A DNA stretch of 64,000 bases from Cryptomeria japonica. Taxonomy: Eukaryota > Streptophyta > Pinopsida > Cupressales > Cupressaceae. Location of the stretch: the NCBI RefSeq assembly GCF_030272615.1, contig NC_081413.1, forward strand, positions 163,339,080 through 163,403,079, read 5' to 3'. The translations under genes and the position numbers were made by a program. This document shows, one piece after another, positions 44,498-55,378 of the stretch. Every line of letters begins with the position of its first letter. The first letter of the stretch is position 1. A model generated the notes under the pieces. The model saw nothing but the letters and a program-made list of their open reading frames with translations. It made no database searches and was not told the origin of the DNA.

Positions 44498-46930
44498 TGG
44501 TGTGGTTTATTGCATCATTTCAAAGAAAGAAAAATAGGTGTGAAGAGATGCCCCATAAAATGTAAATTTAATGGGTGGTATGCACCCTCAAGAGATGGGC
44601 CAAAAAAATTTGAAAAATAGGGCGATCTCTCGAAAAAGAATGAAAAGTGGAGGGGAGGTAGAATAGAAGAAATTAGAACTAATGATGAAAGAATGGGAGA
44701 AAATGGAGTGAATACGAAGAAACAACAAGTCGTCGAGTATCCTGAGGTCATGCAAGAGATACAGTGAAAATGTGGTGGTTGTGCTTTCGAGTGATGCTAT
44801 ATAATTGATCAAAATTGGTTGAACAATTTGGTGTAATTGGTTTAATTGCCCTGGGTGAGTCAAAGCATGACAGTTGATGCCAGTTGTTTGCTTGGACAAG
44901 ATAAAGTCTGAGTAAGTGAATCAAAGTGACCTGATGAGACTTAGACAATTGATGCAATTGCCCGATGAAGTCAAGGTATATGAAGTAAAAATATTCATTG
45001 AGACTTAGACAATTGATGTAATTGTCCATTAGATTGTGTTTGGATTGGTTGATCAATTGATAGTGTGTGTGTTGGATGGATGGTTGTGGTGAATCATAGC
45101 AGCCCCGTTGAGACTAGGTCATTGTGATAAATGCCTAATGTAGTCTAGGATTACCATGATCGATTACCTGTTGAGACCCGAAGATACTTGATCAGAGTAT
45201 CTGTTGATAGTCTAGGTGTGTGTGAGTCGATGTACCTGTGCAGACAGAGTAACTTGCTTGGCTTATATGATGACTTAGGAAAGGAAACACAATCCCTCCT
45301 ATTAGAGAATGGATGGCGATGAACGTGGTTTGATTGGGTTGATGGGAAATGATGTACGGCATGTGATGTTGATTATCGAGATGGGGAGGGTTGGGGGGGC
45401 GGGTTCGATGTTAGATAGAAGAAATGGAGGACCTATGACTCATTCCTATGGAAGAAGAGGAAAATAGAGTATGCATTGCCATTACTATGTATGCATGATA
45501 TGCATCTATTATGAATGTATGGATGGGTGGAATGCAACAGAATGCAATATATACAGATGAGATGAAATGATGATCCATAGTGCTCTATTTTCATCATTGA
45601 GATTTAAAATGTTGTAAGAAAATACAAGCAACTTGACATAATGATTCAAGATGACCTGAGTATTCCTTTCATGGATATTGATATAGCAAGTTAATACAAG
45701 CAACTTGATATAATGGATCAAGTTGACCTGAGTATTGCTTGCGGAATAGACAGGGATTATCTCCTTTCATGCATGACTTGGATCGTCCTCCTTGATCTTG
45801 GTCTGATCATATCCTGAGACAAGTTTACACCTTAATAAGAGACAAAAACCTTTATCCAAATTGGATGAGGAGGAACCAAAGAAGGAGCATTGTTCGTGCA
45901 AATAGAACAGTATATACATAAACAATAAAGAATATGGATCCTTGGTAATGGTTCATGCTCATATGGTCGAGGTATACGTTGTAGCCAGCAAGCCGTAGTG
46001 ATCTATAACTGCATTTTGCATAAGATCACATAGCTTAGTGAACTTCTCACGTAGACACCATTAGTACATGCCCTAGAACTTCATCGGAATAATGTGTCGA
46101 AGATACACAAACAATGCTGTAAGAACCTGATACATATAAACGAATGATTTACTCACAAATTAACTAAGTATTTGATAGCTTTAACACATAATTTTCTTGT
46201 CAAAGAAAATGTCATTTTGTCTTTGTTTTGGTAAGGAATGATGCATCCTTGTTGAAGATAGTTTTGAGTGTTGATGTTGATTGTTTGGTCAATTTGGAGA
46301 AATGATCATCGTGCGAGTATTTTTCAATAGTTGTTTGGTAACTTCTTGGATGAGTATGTACAATGTGTTGACATGTTTTGTGTTTGATTTTTTTGATGTT
46401 TTCTAATGTTTTGGATTTTGTGAGATATTTTTGAATGTTTTTGCTATTTTGATTATTGTTTTGAATGTTTTTGGATTTTGTGAGATAGTTTTGAATGAAG
46501 AACCCAATGAATCATAAGAATAATGTATAATCCACTTCCATCAAACTAGATTAAGGGCATTGCCCCCAATTTAGGCATGACTATGAAAAAGCGGGATGCA
46601 AGATGCATGGAGTACTTTCTTAATTGTAGATAAATAATGAGTCTTGGTTTTAGACAGATGGATGAATGGATGTAGTGGATGTGATCACAACAAGTCTAAA
46701 AGACAATGGAGCCATAGTCGTTACGAGTGGCACCTATTTGCTAGGTTTTCACCATCGTTCTTACCCAAGGTGCCACCAGAGTGGTTGTTCACCGTTTGGA
46801 TGCATGATTTTTCTTTACTATTTTGATGTTTTTGTATTTTCTCAAGTCATTTATCTGGATGTTTTTGGTATTTTTGCTAGTATAGCTTATGTATAAAACC
46901 GTTTGAGGTGCATGTTGTTGATCGGATCTG
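44498..46930 (-). other. Gypsy-3 3' non-coding spacer
   Basis: No gene. Purine-rich on the plus strand, like the mirrored G-poor Gypsy-4 spacer. 44580-44640 and 46740-46780 align with the Gypsy-4 spacer. Repeated words at 44930-45050 (GAGACTTAGACAATTGATG twice) and 45600-45740 (CAAGCAACTTGA(C/T)ATAATG twice). Confidence 0.6.
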
Positions 46931-47608
46931 TTAGCAGTTTTCCTTCTGAAGTAGCCAACTGATATGCCCCGGACCCAAATACAGCAGTGATAACATATGG
47001 ACCAACCAATTTGATTCAAACTTTCCTTGATGTTCTTGGTTGGGTTGGTTACGAGGATTTTCTCGAAGAACAAGATCACCTACCTCGAATGTACGAGGTC
47101 TAACTCGATGATTATAGCTTTTGCTCATGCATTGTTGATAGGCTTTGAGGTGATTGTATGCAGCTTGTCGTTTCTCATCAAGTAGCTCCAAGTCTTGGAG
47201 ATGGGATACTCTGTATGCTTCATCATCGATGAGATTGTGCAAGGAAACCCGTAGTGATGGTATCTCAACCTCAATAGGTAAAATAGCTTCTACACCATAG
47301 ACCAATGAGTAGGGAGTTGCACCTATAGGGGTTCGAATGCTAGTTCGATATGCCCATAGTGTTGGATTCAATTGAACGTGCCAATCACGACCGACATCAT
47401 TGACTATCTTCTTTAGGATCCTCAATATGTTCTTATTTGATGCTTCAGCCTGACCATTGCCTTGTGGGTAATAGGGAGTGGAAAAGCTATATTGGATGTG
47501 AAATTTCTCACAGAGTTCACAAACATCCTGATTTTTGAAAGGAAGACCGTTATCTGTGATGATGGACATGGGTACACCATACCGGCAGATGATGTAATTA
47601 AGGATGAA
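46931..47608 (-). pseudogene. Gypsy-3 integrase, C-terminal part
   Basis: In element sense: KASFILNYIICRYGVPMSIITDNGLPF (second catalytic Asp in TDNG), FHIQYSFSTPYYPQGNGQAEASNK (catalytic Glu), LWAYRTSIRTPIGATPYSLVYGVEAILPIEVE, then YNHRVRPRTFEVGDLVLRENP of the C-terminal domain. This is the Tat/Athila style of Gypsy integrase without chromodomain. The frame then shifts after HQGKFESNW. The N-terminal zinc finger and first Asp are lost. The open frame of 247 codons starts inside the LTR (47674), a product of the deletion join, and would encode an LTR-integrase fusion of no known use. Confidence 0.92.
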
Positions 47609-49073
47609 TGAGGCTTTGCAAAATACCCAAAGGTTAGACTGGAACCTGTAGTCGTATAACACACAAAAATACACAAGAAATAGTTAGTGTTATTCAACCA
47701 AGAACTAATCTAAGCAGGCATATCAAAAGAGATACTAAGATCATGCTAACATATTTAACAAATGACACAAATGTAAGAAGACATCTCCAAATGCCTCTTA
47801 ACATGTTCTTAGCTCCTTCTCCTATGTTCCTCTCCTCTCCAAGTTCCCAAATAGTGTAGCTCTCAGCAGCTTTTTGCACTATGGATGCTTATGGAGATTC
47901 AAGATTGTAAATGATCTCAAGCTTATGCTATGCAAGTGTAAAACAAACTAATAAAACATATTATGAAAAAGAACTAAGATTTATTTTGGTCCAAGATGAC
48001 AATATATGAGTGATTTATGTTAAATGCTCTCTAAAATTCACTATAGATTAAATGCATACAAGTTTTCAAGATTATGATTACGAATGCTAAATGCTTGAGG
48101 ATTTGAAAATGAGGAATGTGAGCTCTATTTATAGGTAAAATGGAGCAATGGATGGTTGAGATTAAGTAATCTCAACAAGGATCAGGATTAAATGATTTGA
48201 GATCCATGTGAGGGCTTTCAACCCAATCCCTGGTTGACAAGTGTTAATGTGAGATAGGTTGAGAGGAGAGGGAATAAGCATTAAATGCTTGACATGACCT
48301 GGGAGTTAACTTGGGGGTTAGGGTCAAGGTTAGTTGAATGAATAAATTCTTTATTCAAAGAATAAAGCTTTTATCCAATGGATAAACTTTTGTGTAAAGG
48401 CAAAAGGGATAACCATGGTCAAAGCAATAAATGCTTGAGGAGACACATGAGTGTAAGTTGAAATAACCATAAATGGTTATGTAAGAGCCATTAATGGTCA
48501 TGTAAGAGCCATTAGTGGTTTTGGAAGACTTTGGAGGTTAAATTGTTGAAAACACAAAGCATTAAATGCTTTTCAAAGACTTTGAAGTCTTTGAGAAGTG
48601 ACTCCAAGTTGCTTAGGAATGTGAGAATAATTAGGGAATGGATTAAGCTAATTAGGAAGGGGTTAGAAGAATCTAGAAGGGGATTAGATTTGCAAGTGGG
48701 TTTGGTGGGTGAGGGAAAATAAGATTTTATTAAAGTAAAAATTCATTTATTTCAATAAATGTGTGCAAGTTACATTTGTAGGAAAATGCAAGTGGGGGGG
48801 GGAATAAATTATTTAAATAAATGTTTTATTTAATTTACTTAAAAGAGGAATAGGGGATTAAATGAAATAAATATGATTTATTCATTTAATTGATTGTGAT
48901 TTTGGTTGAATGAATTAATTAAAATAAATTGAATAATTTATTTAATTAATAGGAGAATGTTTGAAGATGAATTAATTAAATATTAATTTAATTAACTGAT
49001 GGCTAGTGGATTTTTAATTAAATAAATACGAAATATTCATTTAATTAAAATGGACAGATTTATGTGACTACAA
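47609..49073 (-). repeat. Gypsy-3 5' LTR
   Basis: Matches 43029-44481. Its element-sense end reads GCAAAGCCTCA and overlaps the integrase frame, so the true last bases were probably replaced by the deletion. Confidence 0.9.
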
Positions 49074-49980
49074 TACAAAATGGGTATTTAGAAATAAACT
49101 GAATGAAGATGGAGTAGTGGTCAGAAATAAAGCTAGACTAGTATGTAAAGGATATGCACAAGAAGAAGGTGAAGACTATGGTGAGACATTTGCACCATTT
49201 GCAAGATTGGAAGGAATAAGGACTCTACTTGCATTTGCAGCATACAGAGGATTCAAAATATATCAAATGGATGTTAAGTAGGCATTTCTAAATAGAATAT
49301 TGGAAGAGGGAGTCTACATTGAACATCTAGATGGTTATGCTTTAATTGTAGAAAAGGACATGGTGTGCAAATTACATTAGGCATTATATGGATTGAAGCA
49401 AGCACCTAGAGCATGGTATGAAAGATTGCACTCTCACTTGGTGAAGATAGGTTTTCAAAGAACCAGTGAAGACAATAACATATATCTCAAGACAGAAGGA
49501 GACAAGATATTGGTAAGTGAGGTATTTATGGATGATATCATTTTTGGAGGAAATGATGATATGTGTCATGACTTTGCTAATGAAATGAAGAATGAGTTTG
49601 AGATGTCACTAGTAGGTGAGATAAAAAATTTCATAGGTTTGCAAATCCAATAGATGAAGGAAGGTATTTTCATCACACAGTCCAAGTATGTGAAAGAAGT
49701 GTTGAAGACTTTTGGAATGGGAGACTGTAAACCAATTGGAACACCAATGGTTACAGGTTGTAAATTTTCTAAGGAAGATGATTCTGCATTAGTGGATGAA
49801 AAAGAGTACAGGTCAATGATAGATAAAATACATTATGTTGTCCACAATAGACCGGACATTGCTCATGCAGAAGGATTGGTTGCTAGATTTCAGAAAAGTC
49901 CGAAGGAGACACACATGGTTGCAACCAAAAGAATTTTCAGATATCTGAAAGGCACAATTGATTATGGATTATGGTATCCA
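49074..49980 (+). pseudogene. Copia-2 RT, part 2
   Basis: Continues [51 protein letters not shown]-stop-AFLN (49279), ALYGLKQAPRAWYERL, then the active-site box FMDDIIFGG (49528-49554), a variant of the usual YVDDIIFG. Then FVGEIKNFIGLQI-like LVGEIKNFIGLQIQ and a TAG at 49651. RT copies element RNA into cDNA. Both palm Asp residues and the MDVK Asp survive. Stops at 49279, 49378 and 49651 kill it. The first five bases are the right target duplication copy of Gypsy-3. Confidence 0.9.
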
Positions 49981-50478
49981 TATACAAGATACTTTGATTT
50001 AAAAGTATATACAGATGCAGATTGGGCAGGCAATGTTGATGACAGGAAGAGTACAACCGAAGGAGAATATTTTCTTGGAGGCAAACTAGTGTCTTGGAGC
50101 AGCAAGAAACAAAGTTGTATCTCTCAATCTACAGCAAAAGTTGAATATGTTGCAACTTATATAAATTGTACCCAAGCAATCTGGATGAAACACATTTTAG
50201 AAGGTTTCAAGTTGAAGATATCAGAACTGGTAAGGATTTTCTATGATAACACCTATGCGATTAACATTTCTAAGAACTCGGTGTTGCATGCTAGGACAAA
50301 GCATATTGAGCTGAAGTATCATTTCCTAAGAGAGAAAGTGCAAAGTAAAGATGTGTCACTGGAGCATGTATCTACTAAAGAACAGCTAGCAAATATCTTT
50401 ACTAAACCTCTACCTAAGGCTACATTTGAGTATCTTAGAGGTAAGTTAGGGGTTGTACCCCTACATGAAATAAATTAA
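49981..50478 (+). pseudogene. Copia-2 RNase H and pol C-terminus
   Basis: Open in one frame to the natural stop at 50476: VYTDADWAGNVDDRKSTTEGEYF (first catalytic Asp), LVSWSSKKQSCISQSTAKVEYVA (Glu), FYDNTYAINISKNSVLHARTKHIELKYHFLRE (later Asp), then STKEQLANIFTKPLP and LRGKLGVVPLHEIN. It forms one open frame with the end of RT from 49654. This intact part is what is missing at the N-terminal side in Copia-1. Confidence 0.88.
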
Positions 50479-50608
50479 GCAGGTGGGGAAGCCATCAATC
50501 CTGAAACCTATTGAAAATCTTGAAGCAGGATTGATGAAGAGTGGAGCTACTCCACAAGGGGAGCAGCTAGTTGCAGATCGGTGAAGCATGGAATGGTTAA
50601 CCTTCAAT

Positions 50609-50635
50609 TTGGCATTGTTGTCAAAGGGGGAGAAG
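50609..50635 (+). other. Copia-2 second purine tract
   Basis: TTGGCATTGTTG followed by TCAAAGGGGGAGA, identical over about 25 nt to the Copia-1 block at 2171-2195. It lies about 175 bp before the terminal purine tract. Confidence 0.6.
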
Positions 50636-50796
50636 AACTGCATATGATTGATAGCCAGTTAATAGCTAGAGACATGGAGATACAGTTGAAGGAGAGTATA
50701 TGGGAAAAATGTAAACCAGGATTCATATACCTATGTATATGTTTTACTCTATATCATCACAATCAAAGGGTATTGATATTTGTATTTCCATCAATG

Positions 50797-50810
50797 CCAA
50801 AGGGGGAGAT
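50797..50810 (+). other. Copia-2 polypurine tract
   Basis: CCAAAGGGGGAGAT directly before the 3' LTR start TGTTGG. Confidence 0.88.
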
Positions 50811-52216
50811 TGTTGGCATTGCATGAAGATTGCATTGATGAAGTATAGTGTTGTCATTTATGTCAATAGTAACCGGTAATGAAGTTGTATTGCAACCGGT
50901 AATGATGTTGCAAAGCAACCGGTAGTAAAGCAGTGAAGGCAACCAGTATTGGTATTGTTATTGAAGCAGAGTGATCAACCAGTAACCCTAACCAGTTGAT
51001 AAGAAGAACCCTAACCGATGGATCTTGGATAATCGAATGTGATGATCTATAACCGAATGATGATCGGAGATGAAGATGCCATGTAAGCATGATGTGTGTG
51101 ATGACTTTCAAAGTGGATTTGGTGCGTGAAGATAACCATTTATCTTGGGAATGAGCAAATGCATAGCATGAAGTGAAAATGTGTGATGAGCTACAGGATC
51201 CAATGTACGGTGATCCAGGAGCAATTGATGTTGTCTAGAACAATGTGTAGTTCATTTCTATGTAATCCAACGGTTATGATTGAACTGATATGTTTGTAAT
51301 ATCTATGAGATTTGTAGGTTTTGTGATGTGTTACCGACCTATTGTATTTGCTTATAAGGTTGATGATTTTTTTCAATATTGAGTTGACAAATATGGTTAA
51401 GTGTGGTAGTGTGATTGTTGTCGAACCAGAAGGAGTGTTTGCAGAATGTTGTGAAGGCAGATAGGAGCGATAAAGGATCTGATTAAGCAAGGAAGTGTTA
51501 TTTACAGATCAGCAAAGAACCTATTGTTCTCTAACCATTACAACAATTAAATCCCTTAACTAGGTTAGCAGGCTTGGTGTTTTTGAAATCCTCTAACCAG
51601 GTGATCCATTAGCTTGGATTTGAAATCCTCTATTGAGGTTACCTCTAACAGGGTATTGTAGTTAATCCTTGAACTGGGTGGTCCTTAACTAGATCAATTC
51701 TTAATAGGACATTATTGTATAAGATTCTAACAAGGCTTGGCTCCTAATAGGGGGAACTTCAGAAGAGTTCAAAATACTTGTGGGTATTCATCCCCATCGT
51801 GGTTTTTCCCATTTGGGTTTCCACGTGAAAAAACATTGTGTCAAATGGTGAATGATTTTGTGGATGTGTTTTTATATGGTTGATATGAATAACTGGTAAA
51901 GCTACTTAGATATGTTTAGATAACCGAAAGTGATCTAAAATGAGCTACTACTAATATTAGTGAAGTGGTTTAATGTTTTGGTTAAATGGTATTTAGTTTC
52001 AAATCTATTGCATTGTATCATTGATGTTTTCATCAACTGGTAAAGTTTGACACTACAGTTGCAGTTTTTGATAGTGTCTAAACCGGTTAAGTTTAGTGAT
52101 TGGATTCTGCGTTGGAATTAAGTTTGGTGAAAGTTTAGTTTATTTTTTATCTACTAATTCACCCCCCCCCCCCTCTCAGTAGTTGATCGGATCCTTATAG
52201 TTTCATCATATTATCA
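50811..52216 (+). repeat. Copia-2 3' LTR
   Basis: 1406 bp, TG to CA. It follows the purine tract AAAGGGGGAGAT and is uninterrupted, so it shows the pre-insertion target of TR-GAG (GTATTCATCCCCATCGTGG). Confidence 0.93.
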
Positions 52217-52740
52217 ATTTGTAGTGTCTTAAGGACCTTGTTTAGGTTCCTCATGTTTTGACCCCTCTTCCTATTTTGTCGAACAACTCTATGTTAGTTA
52301 TGTTTCCTCTAGGAGGGGATTGCCCTTTTCTCGGTCTTATTGTAGCTTCCTCCTCTTTTATGGTTGTTCCTCCCATGGAGGGTCTCCCCTTATCTCATCT
52401 TGTAATGGGAGCTTAGATGATTCTATTGATTAGATTGTTGTCCATAGAAGCTCGGGAAAATTCCTTCTACTTCTTTCCACACTCTCCTTCTTATTGATTG
52501 TGAGAAACTCTTGATATAGGGTCGATACCCTTGTTTCCCATTGTTTCTCACTCCGATAAAAAACATAGCTAGTTTTTTTTTTGGTTTCTCAATTTCATTG
52601 CTTGTAAGAGTCGTCCCTCTTTGCCGCTATGGCTATTTTTCCTACCTCTATGATTTTTAGAGTAACAAGGTTGGGCCCTTCCCAATTTTATCTAATCAAA
52701 ACACGAAAATATAAGATTGATTATCATATCAAAAAAATAC
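52217..52740 (+). pseudogene. Possible LINE ORF1 continuation
   Basis: Right flank of Copia-2. A frame with stops gives RRGLPFSRSYCSFLLFYGCSSHGGSP and SLDDSID-stop-IVVHRSSGK, which fits the variable tail of plant LINE ORF1 after the zinc knuckle. A-rich DNA starts at about 52740. The link with 30601-31058 rests on position and weak resemblance. Confidence 0.35.
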
Positions 52741-53036
52741 ACAATTTTTTTTAAAAAAAAGATGCACTAAAGAAAATATTATATGTCAAGAAAAATAATC
52801 TATTTTGGATAAAAGATTAAGACAAAACCTCATTTTATGAAAACGTTTATGTTTTCAATGCAAGAAAAATTAAAATTTTATTTTAAATATATATATATTA
52901 CTAAAATTGGAGAAAATAAGTTCATGCACTAAACTTTTAAGTGAAAAAAACACAAAAAAAAAATTAAAGGAAACAAATTACTTTATAAAAATCGATGTAT
53001 TATTTAACTTCATTTTTCAATATCTTATTAGTTAAT

Positions 53037-53040
<4 letters not shown>
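52741..53040. other. A/T-rich spacer
   Basis: Long A runs and no coding frame. It could include the A-rich tail of the LINE to the left. Confidence 0.4.

Positions 53041-53078
<38 letters not shown>
53041..53078. repeat. (TA)19 microsatellite
   Basis: Uninterrupted AT repeat. A shorter ATATATATATAT follows Gypsy-5 at 56454, so the element entered a TA tract. Confidence 0.95.
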
Positions 53079-53081
<3 letters not shown>

Positions 53082-53586
53082 CATAAATTTGTGACCCCTG
53101 CAATTTTAACCACATTTGGGGTTCGCACCTTGGTGACAACATCTCCTTCCTTAATCGGGACCTATTTTTGCATTTCTAACCCTTCTCCTTTTCTCCTTTA
53201 TGTCTTCTGGCTGCTTTGTATCTTGTATGGGGCCCAAAATAGGGTAGGACAGAGGAGTGGCACCCTTGTCCCCCCTAGGATAAGGGTGTGGTGCCCCTGT
53301 CCCCCTAGGATAGTGGCGTGGCATCCATGTCCACACCTCCTAGGGTGGTCCTATTTGCAGGTTGCCCAATCTCATATGCACTTCTTGTCTTTGGGATTTT
53401 TTATTTTACTTTGTTGGCCTTCAGTGGTTAAAAGTTAATCCTTGAGGCATGTATAAAAGAGAATTCAATATCCTCATTCAAGGGGGACGAAGGACAAGAA
53501 GACAATGGATGGATAGCGCATAGATAGATAGAGAGCATAAGGAGAAGATACAAGATTTCAAGGTCATCATCAAGCATTCAAGTCTC
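53079..53586 (+). repeat. Gypsy-5 5' LTR (truncated)
   Basis: Matches 55213-55715. It lacks TGTAG at the start and the last 740 bp. TATA box TATAAAAG at 53452. Confidence 0.85.
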
Positions 53587-55192
53587 TAGGGATCCACTTT
53601 TTCCTATTAAGTGGATGGTGTGAGTTCTATTACTTGATGTTATTCCTTGTATAGAATTGTTGGTTATTGGCTTAAGGATTCTCTCTTATACAAGAAGTGT
53701 TAATCCTTGACTACAACCTCTTTTACACTTGGTTATGTACATCTATGATAAATCCAACCATCCCTCTAGGGGCTAAACATGAGTCGTCCCTCATCAAGAA
53801 TCCCTTTCACCTAGAAATAAGAAGAAGGATTCCATTCTTGTTCTTTCCTTTTCTTGTTCTAGAAGATGTTATATTTGTCTAAGACAACACCTCTTGGGGG
53901 TAGATGTATTTTTTAACAAATATCTCTTCTTCTCCAAGGATCACCTTTACACTTACAACAAGATATCTCTTTTCAACTATCTTATCCTTGCTTGAATAGT
54001 ATTCCCTCTCTTGCTTGGATTTATAACATTGTTGCATGGTGGATATCTTCTTTGTGATGAAGGTAGGTATCCTTGTTCTTCTTTCCTTAAGATATCAACA
54101 TTAAACTATGTTGACATTTTAAGGGAGGGGCACCCACACTACTCCTTTGTACTATACTTCTCTCATGCATTGAACAGTGGGGCATTCTTGGAACCAGAGG
54201 GAAACCTCTTAGAGCAAGATGTCGTCACTTTTTGTACAGTGGGTCATTCTTTGAACCAGAGCACGGTCTCTTAGAGCGAGATGTCTTCACTTCTTCTTGT
54301 CTTGTACAGTGAGACATTCTTGGAACCAGAGGGAAACCTCTTAGATCAAGATGTCATCACTTTTCTCTTGTACAGTGGGTCATTCTCAGAACCAGAGCAC
54401 GGTCTCTTAGAGCAAGATGACGCCACTTTTCTCTTATGCGGGGTGATTATTCTCAAAACCAGAGCATGGTCTTTTAGAGCGAGATATCACACCTTTCTTG
54501 ACATTGGTATTATACATTCTATATAGGTTGTAGCATACTCGGCCATAGACTCCTATGAGGTGCTTCGAACTTCACTTGCACACACGCGCATGAGGTTGAG
54601 TGAAACTAACAGAGTTCTCACTCTCTCTCTTTACATTGATCACCTATGCAAGCTCTAGGGGTGAGATTTTCCATGTCCTTCTCTCAATGGATCACCTATT
54701 TTTAGGGGCGAGACGTCCATGGTTTCTTTCTTCTTCGCCTTTCTTCTAATGGATCACCAAAGTGCGTATTCATGTTCTCTCTCTTCTTCCTCTCATGAAC
54801 TCATAGTTTTACTATTGATAGTTCACGAATGATGTCAGCTTTTCTCTTTTATGTGATCGCTCGTGTTTATGTGACGACATTGGTCTTTGTGTCTAGATTA
54901 GTTGTTGAGACATCTGAGCTCGAGATCTCTTCGGCTAATTAGTTTGTTGTTTTGTGTCTTGTTCCTGTTGTGTGTCTTTTTGTGCTTTGTCTTTGTTTTG
55001 TGTGTCTTGTGTCTTTTTGTTTTGTGTGCTCTTGCATATGTTGGCGTGAGTTAAGACCCTAAGATTGGGGGCTTTTTGCTCCTCAATTTTAGTGTTGTCT
55101 TATACTCCTTGTGGTTTTGCTTTGCATCTCTCATCTTCATCTCTCTTTTCTTCTACTTTACCGGCAGTAGTGGCATAAGCCATACTCCCGCT
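53587..55192 (+). other. Gypsy-5 internal spacer
   Basis: Non-coding, C/T-rich, with the tandem array at 54150-54510. It resembles the 3' spacer of TR-GAG near its end only. Confidence 0.55.
54150..54510. repeat. Tandem array with alternating unit types
   Basis: Five units centred on GAACCAGAG at 54193, 54253, 54323, 54389 and 54456 (steps 60, 70, 66, 67). Units 1 and 3 continue GGAAACCTCTTAGA; units 2, 4 and 5 continue CA(C/T)GGTCT(C/T)TTAGAGC, each followed by GA(T/C)GTC-like words. Confidence 0.85.
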
Positions 55193-55207
55193 AAAGTGGG
55201 GGCTAAA
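55193..55207 (+). other. Gypsy-5 polypurine tract
   Basis: AAAGTGGGGGCTAAA before TGTAGTG. Confidence 0.85.
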
Positions 55208-55378
55208 TGTAGTGTCATAAAATTGCAACCCCTGCAATTTTAAACACATTTGGGGTCCTTACCTTGGCGACATCATCTCCTTCCTTAACCGAGACCTATT
55301 TCTGCATTTCTAACCCTTCTCCTTTTCTCCTTTGTCTTTTGGTTGCTCTGTATCCTAGCTGGAGCCCAAAATAGGATA

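Larger units (their letters stand above)
43029..49073 (-). mobile_element. Gypsy-3: internally deleted LTR element
   Basis: Minus-strand Ty3/Gypsy insertion in the RT gene of Copia-2. LTRs are 43029-44481 and 47609-49073, with flanks GTACA and ATACA (duplication with one change). Only spacer and the C-terminal half of integrase remain inside. Primer site, gag, protease, RT and RNase H are gone, and the 5' LTR runs straight into the integrase frame. LTRs differ only at scattered sites. It is the same family group as Gypsy-4 by purine tract and spacer homology. Confidence 0.9.
31059..52216 (+). mobile_element. Copia-2: LTR retrotransposon split by two insertions
   Basis: Plus-strand Ty1/Copia element. 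The 5' LTR is 31059-40271, interrupted by TR-GAG. The internal part is 40272-50810, interrupted by Gypsy-3. The 3' LTR is 50811-52216. With both insertions removed it is about 7.3 kb. Gag, protease, integrase, RT and RNase H are in Copia order but carry about thirteen stops, ten of them TAG. LTRs show many more differences from each other than those of the two inserts, so this is the older copy. It interrupts a LINE ORF1 relic. No target site duplication is found. Confidence 0.93.

Noticed and set aside
52995-53438. 147-codon frame starting before the TA microsatellite
   Set aside because: It reads through the (TA)n tract as Tyr-Ile repeats and into the Gypsy-5 LTR, so it is chance.
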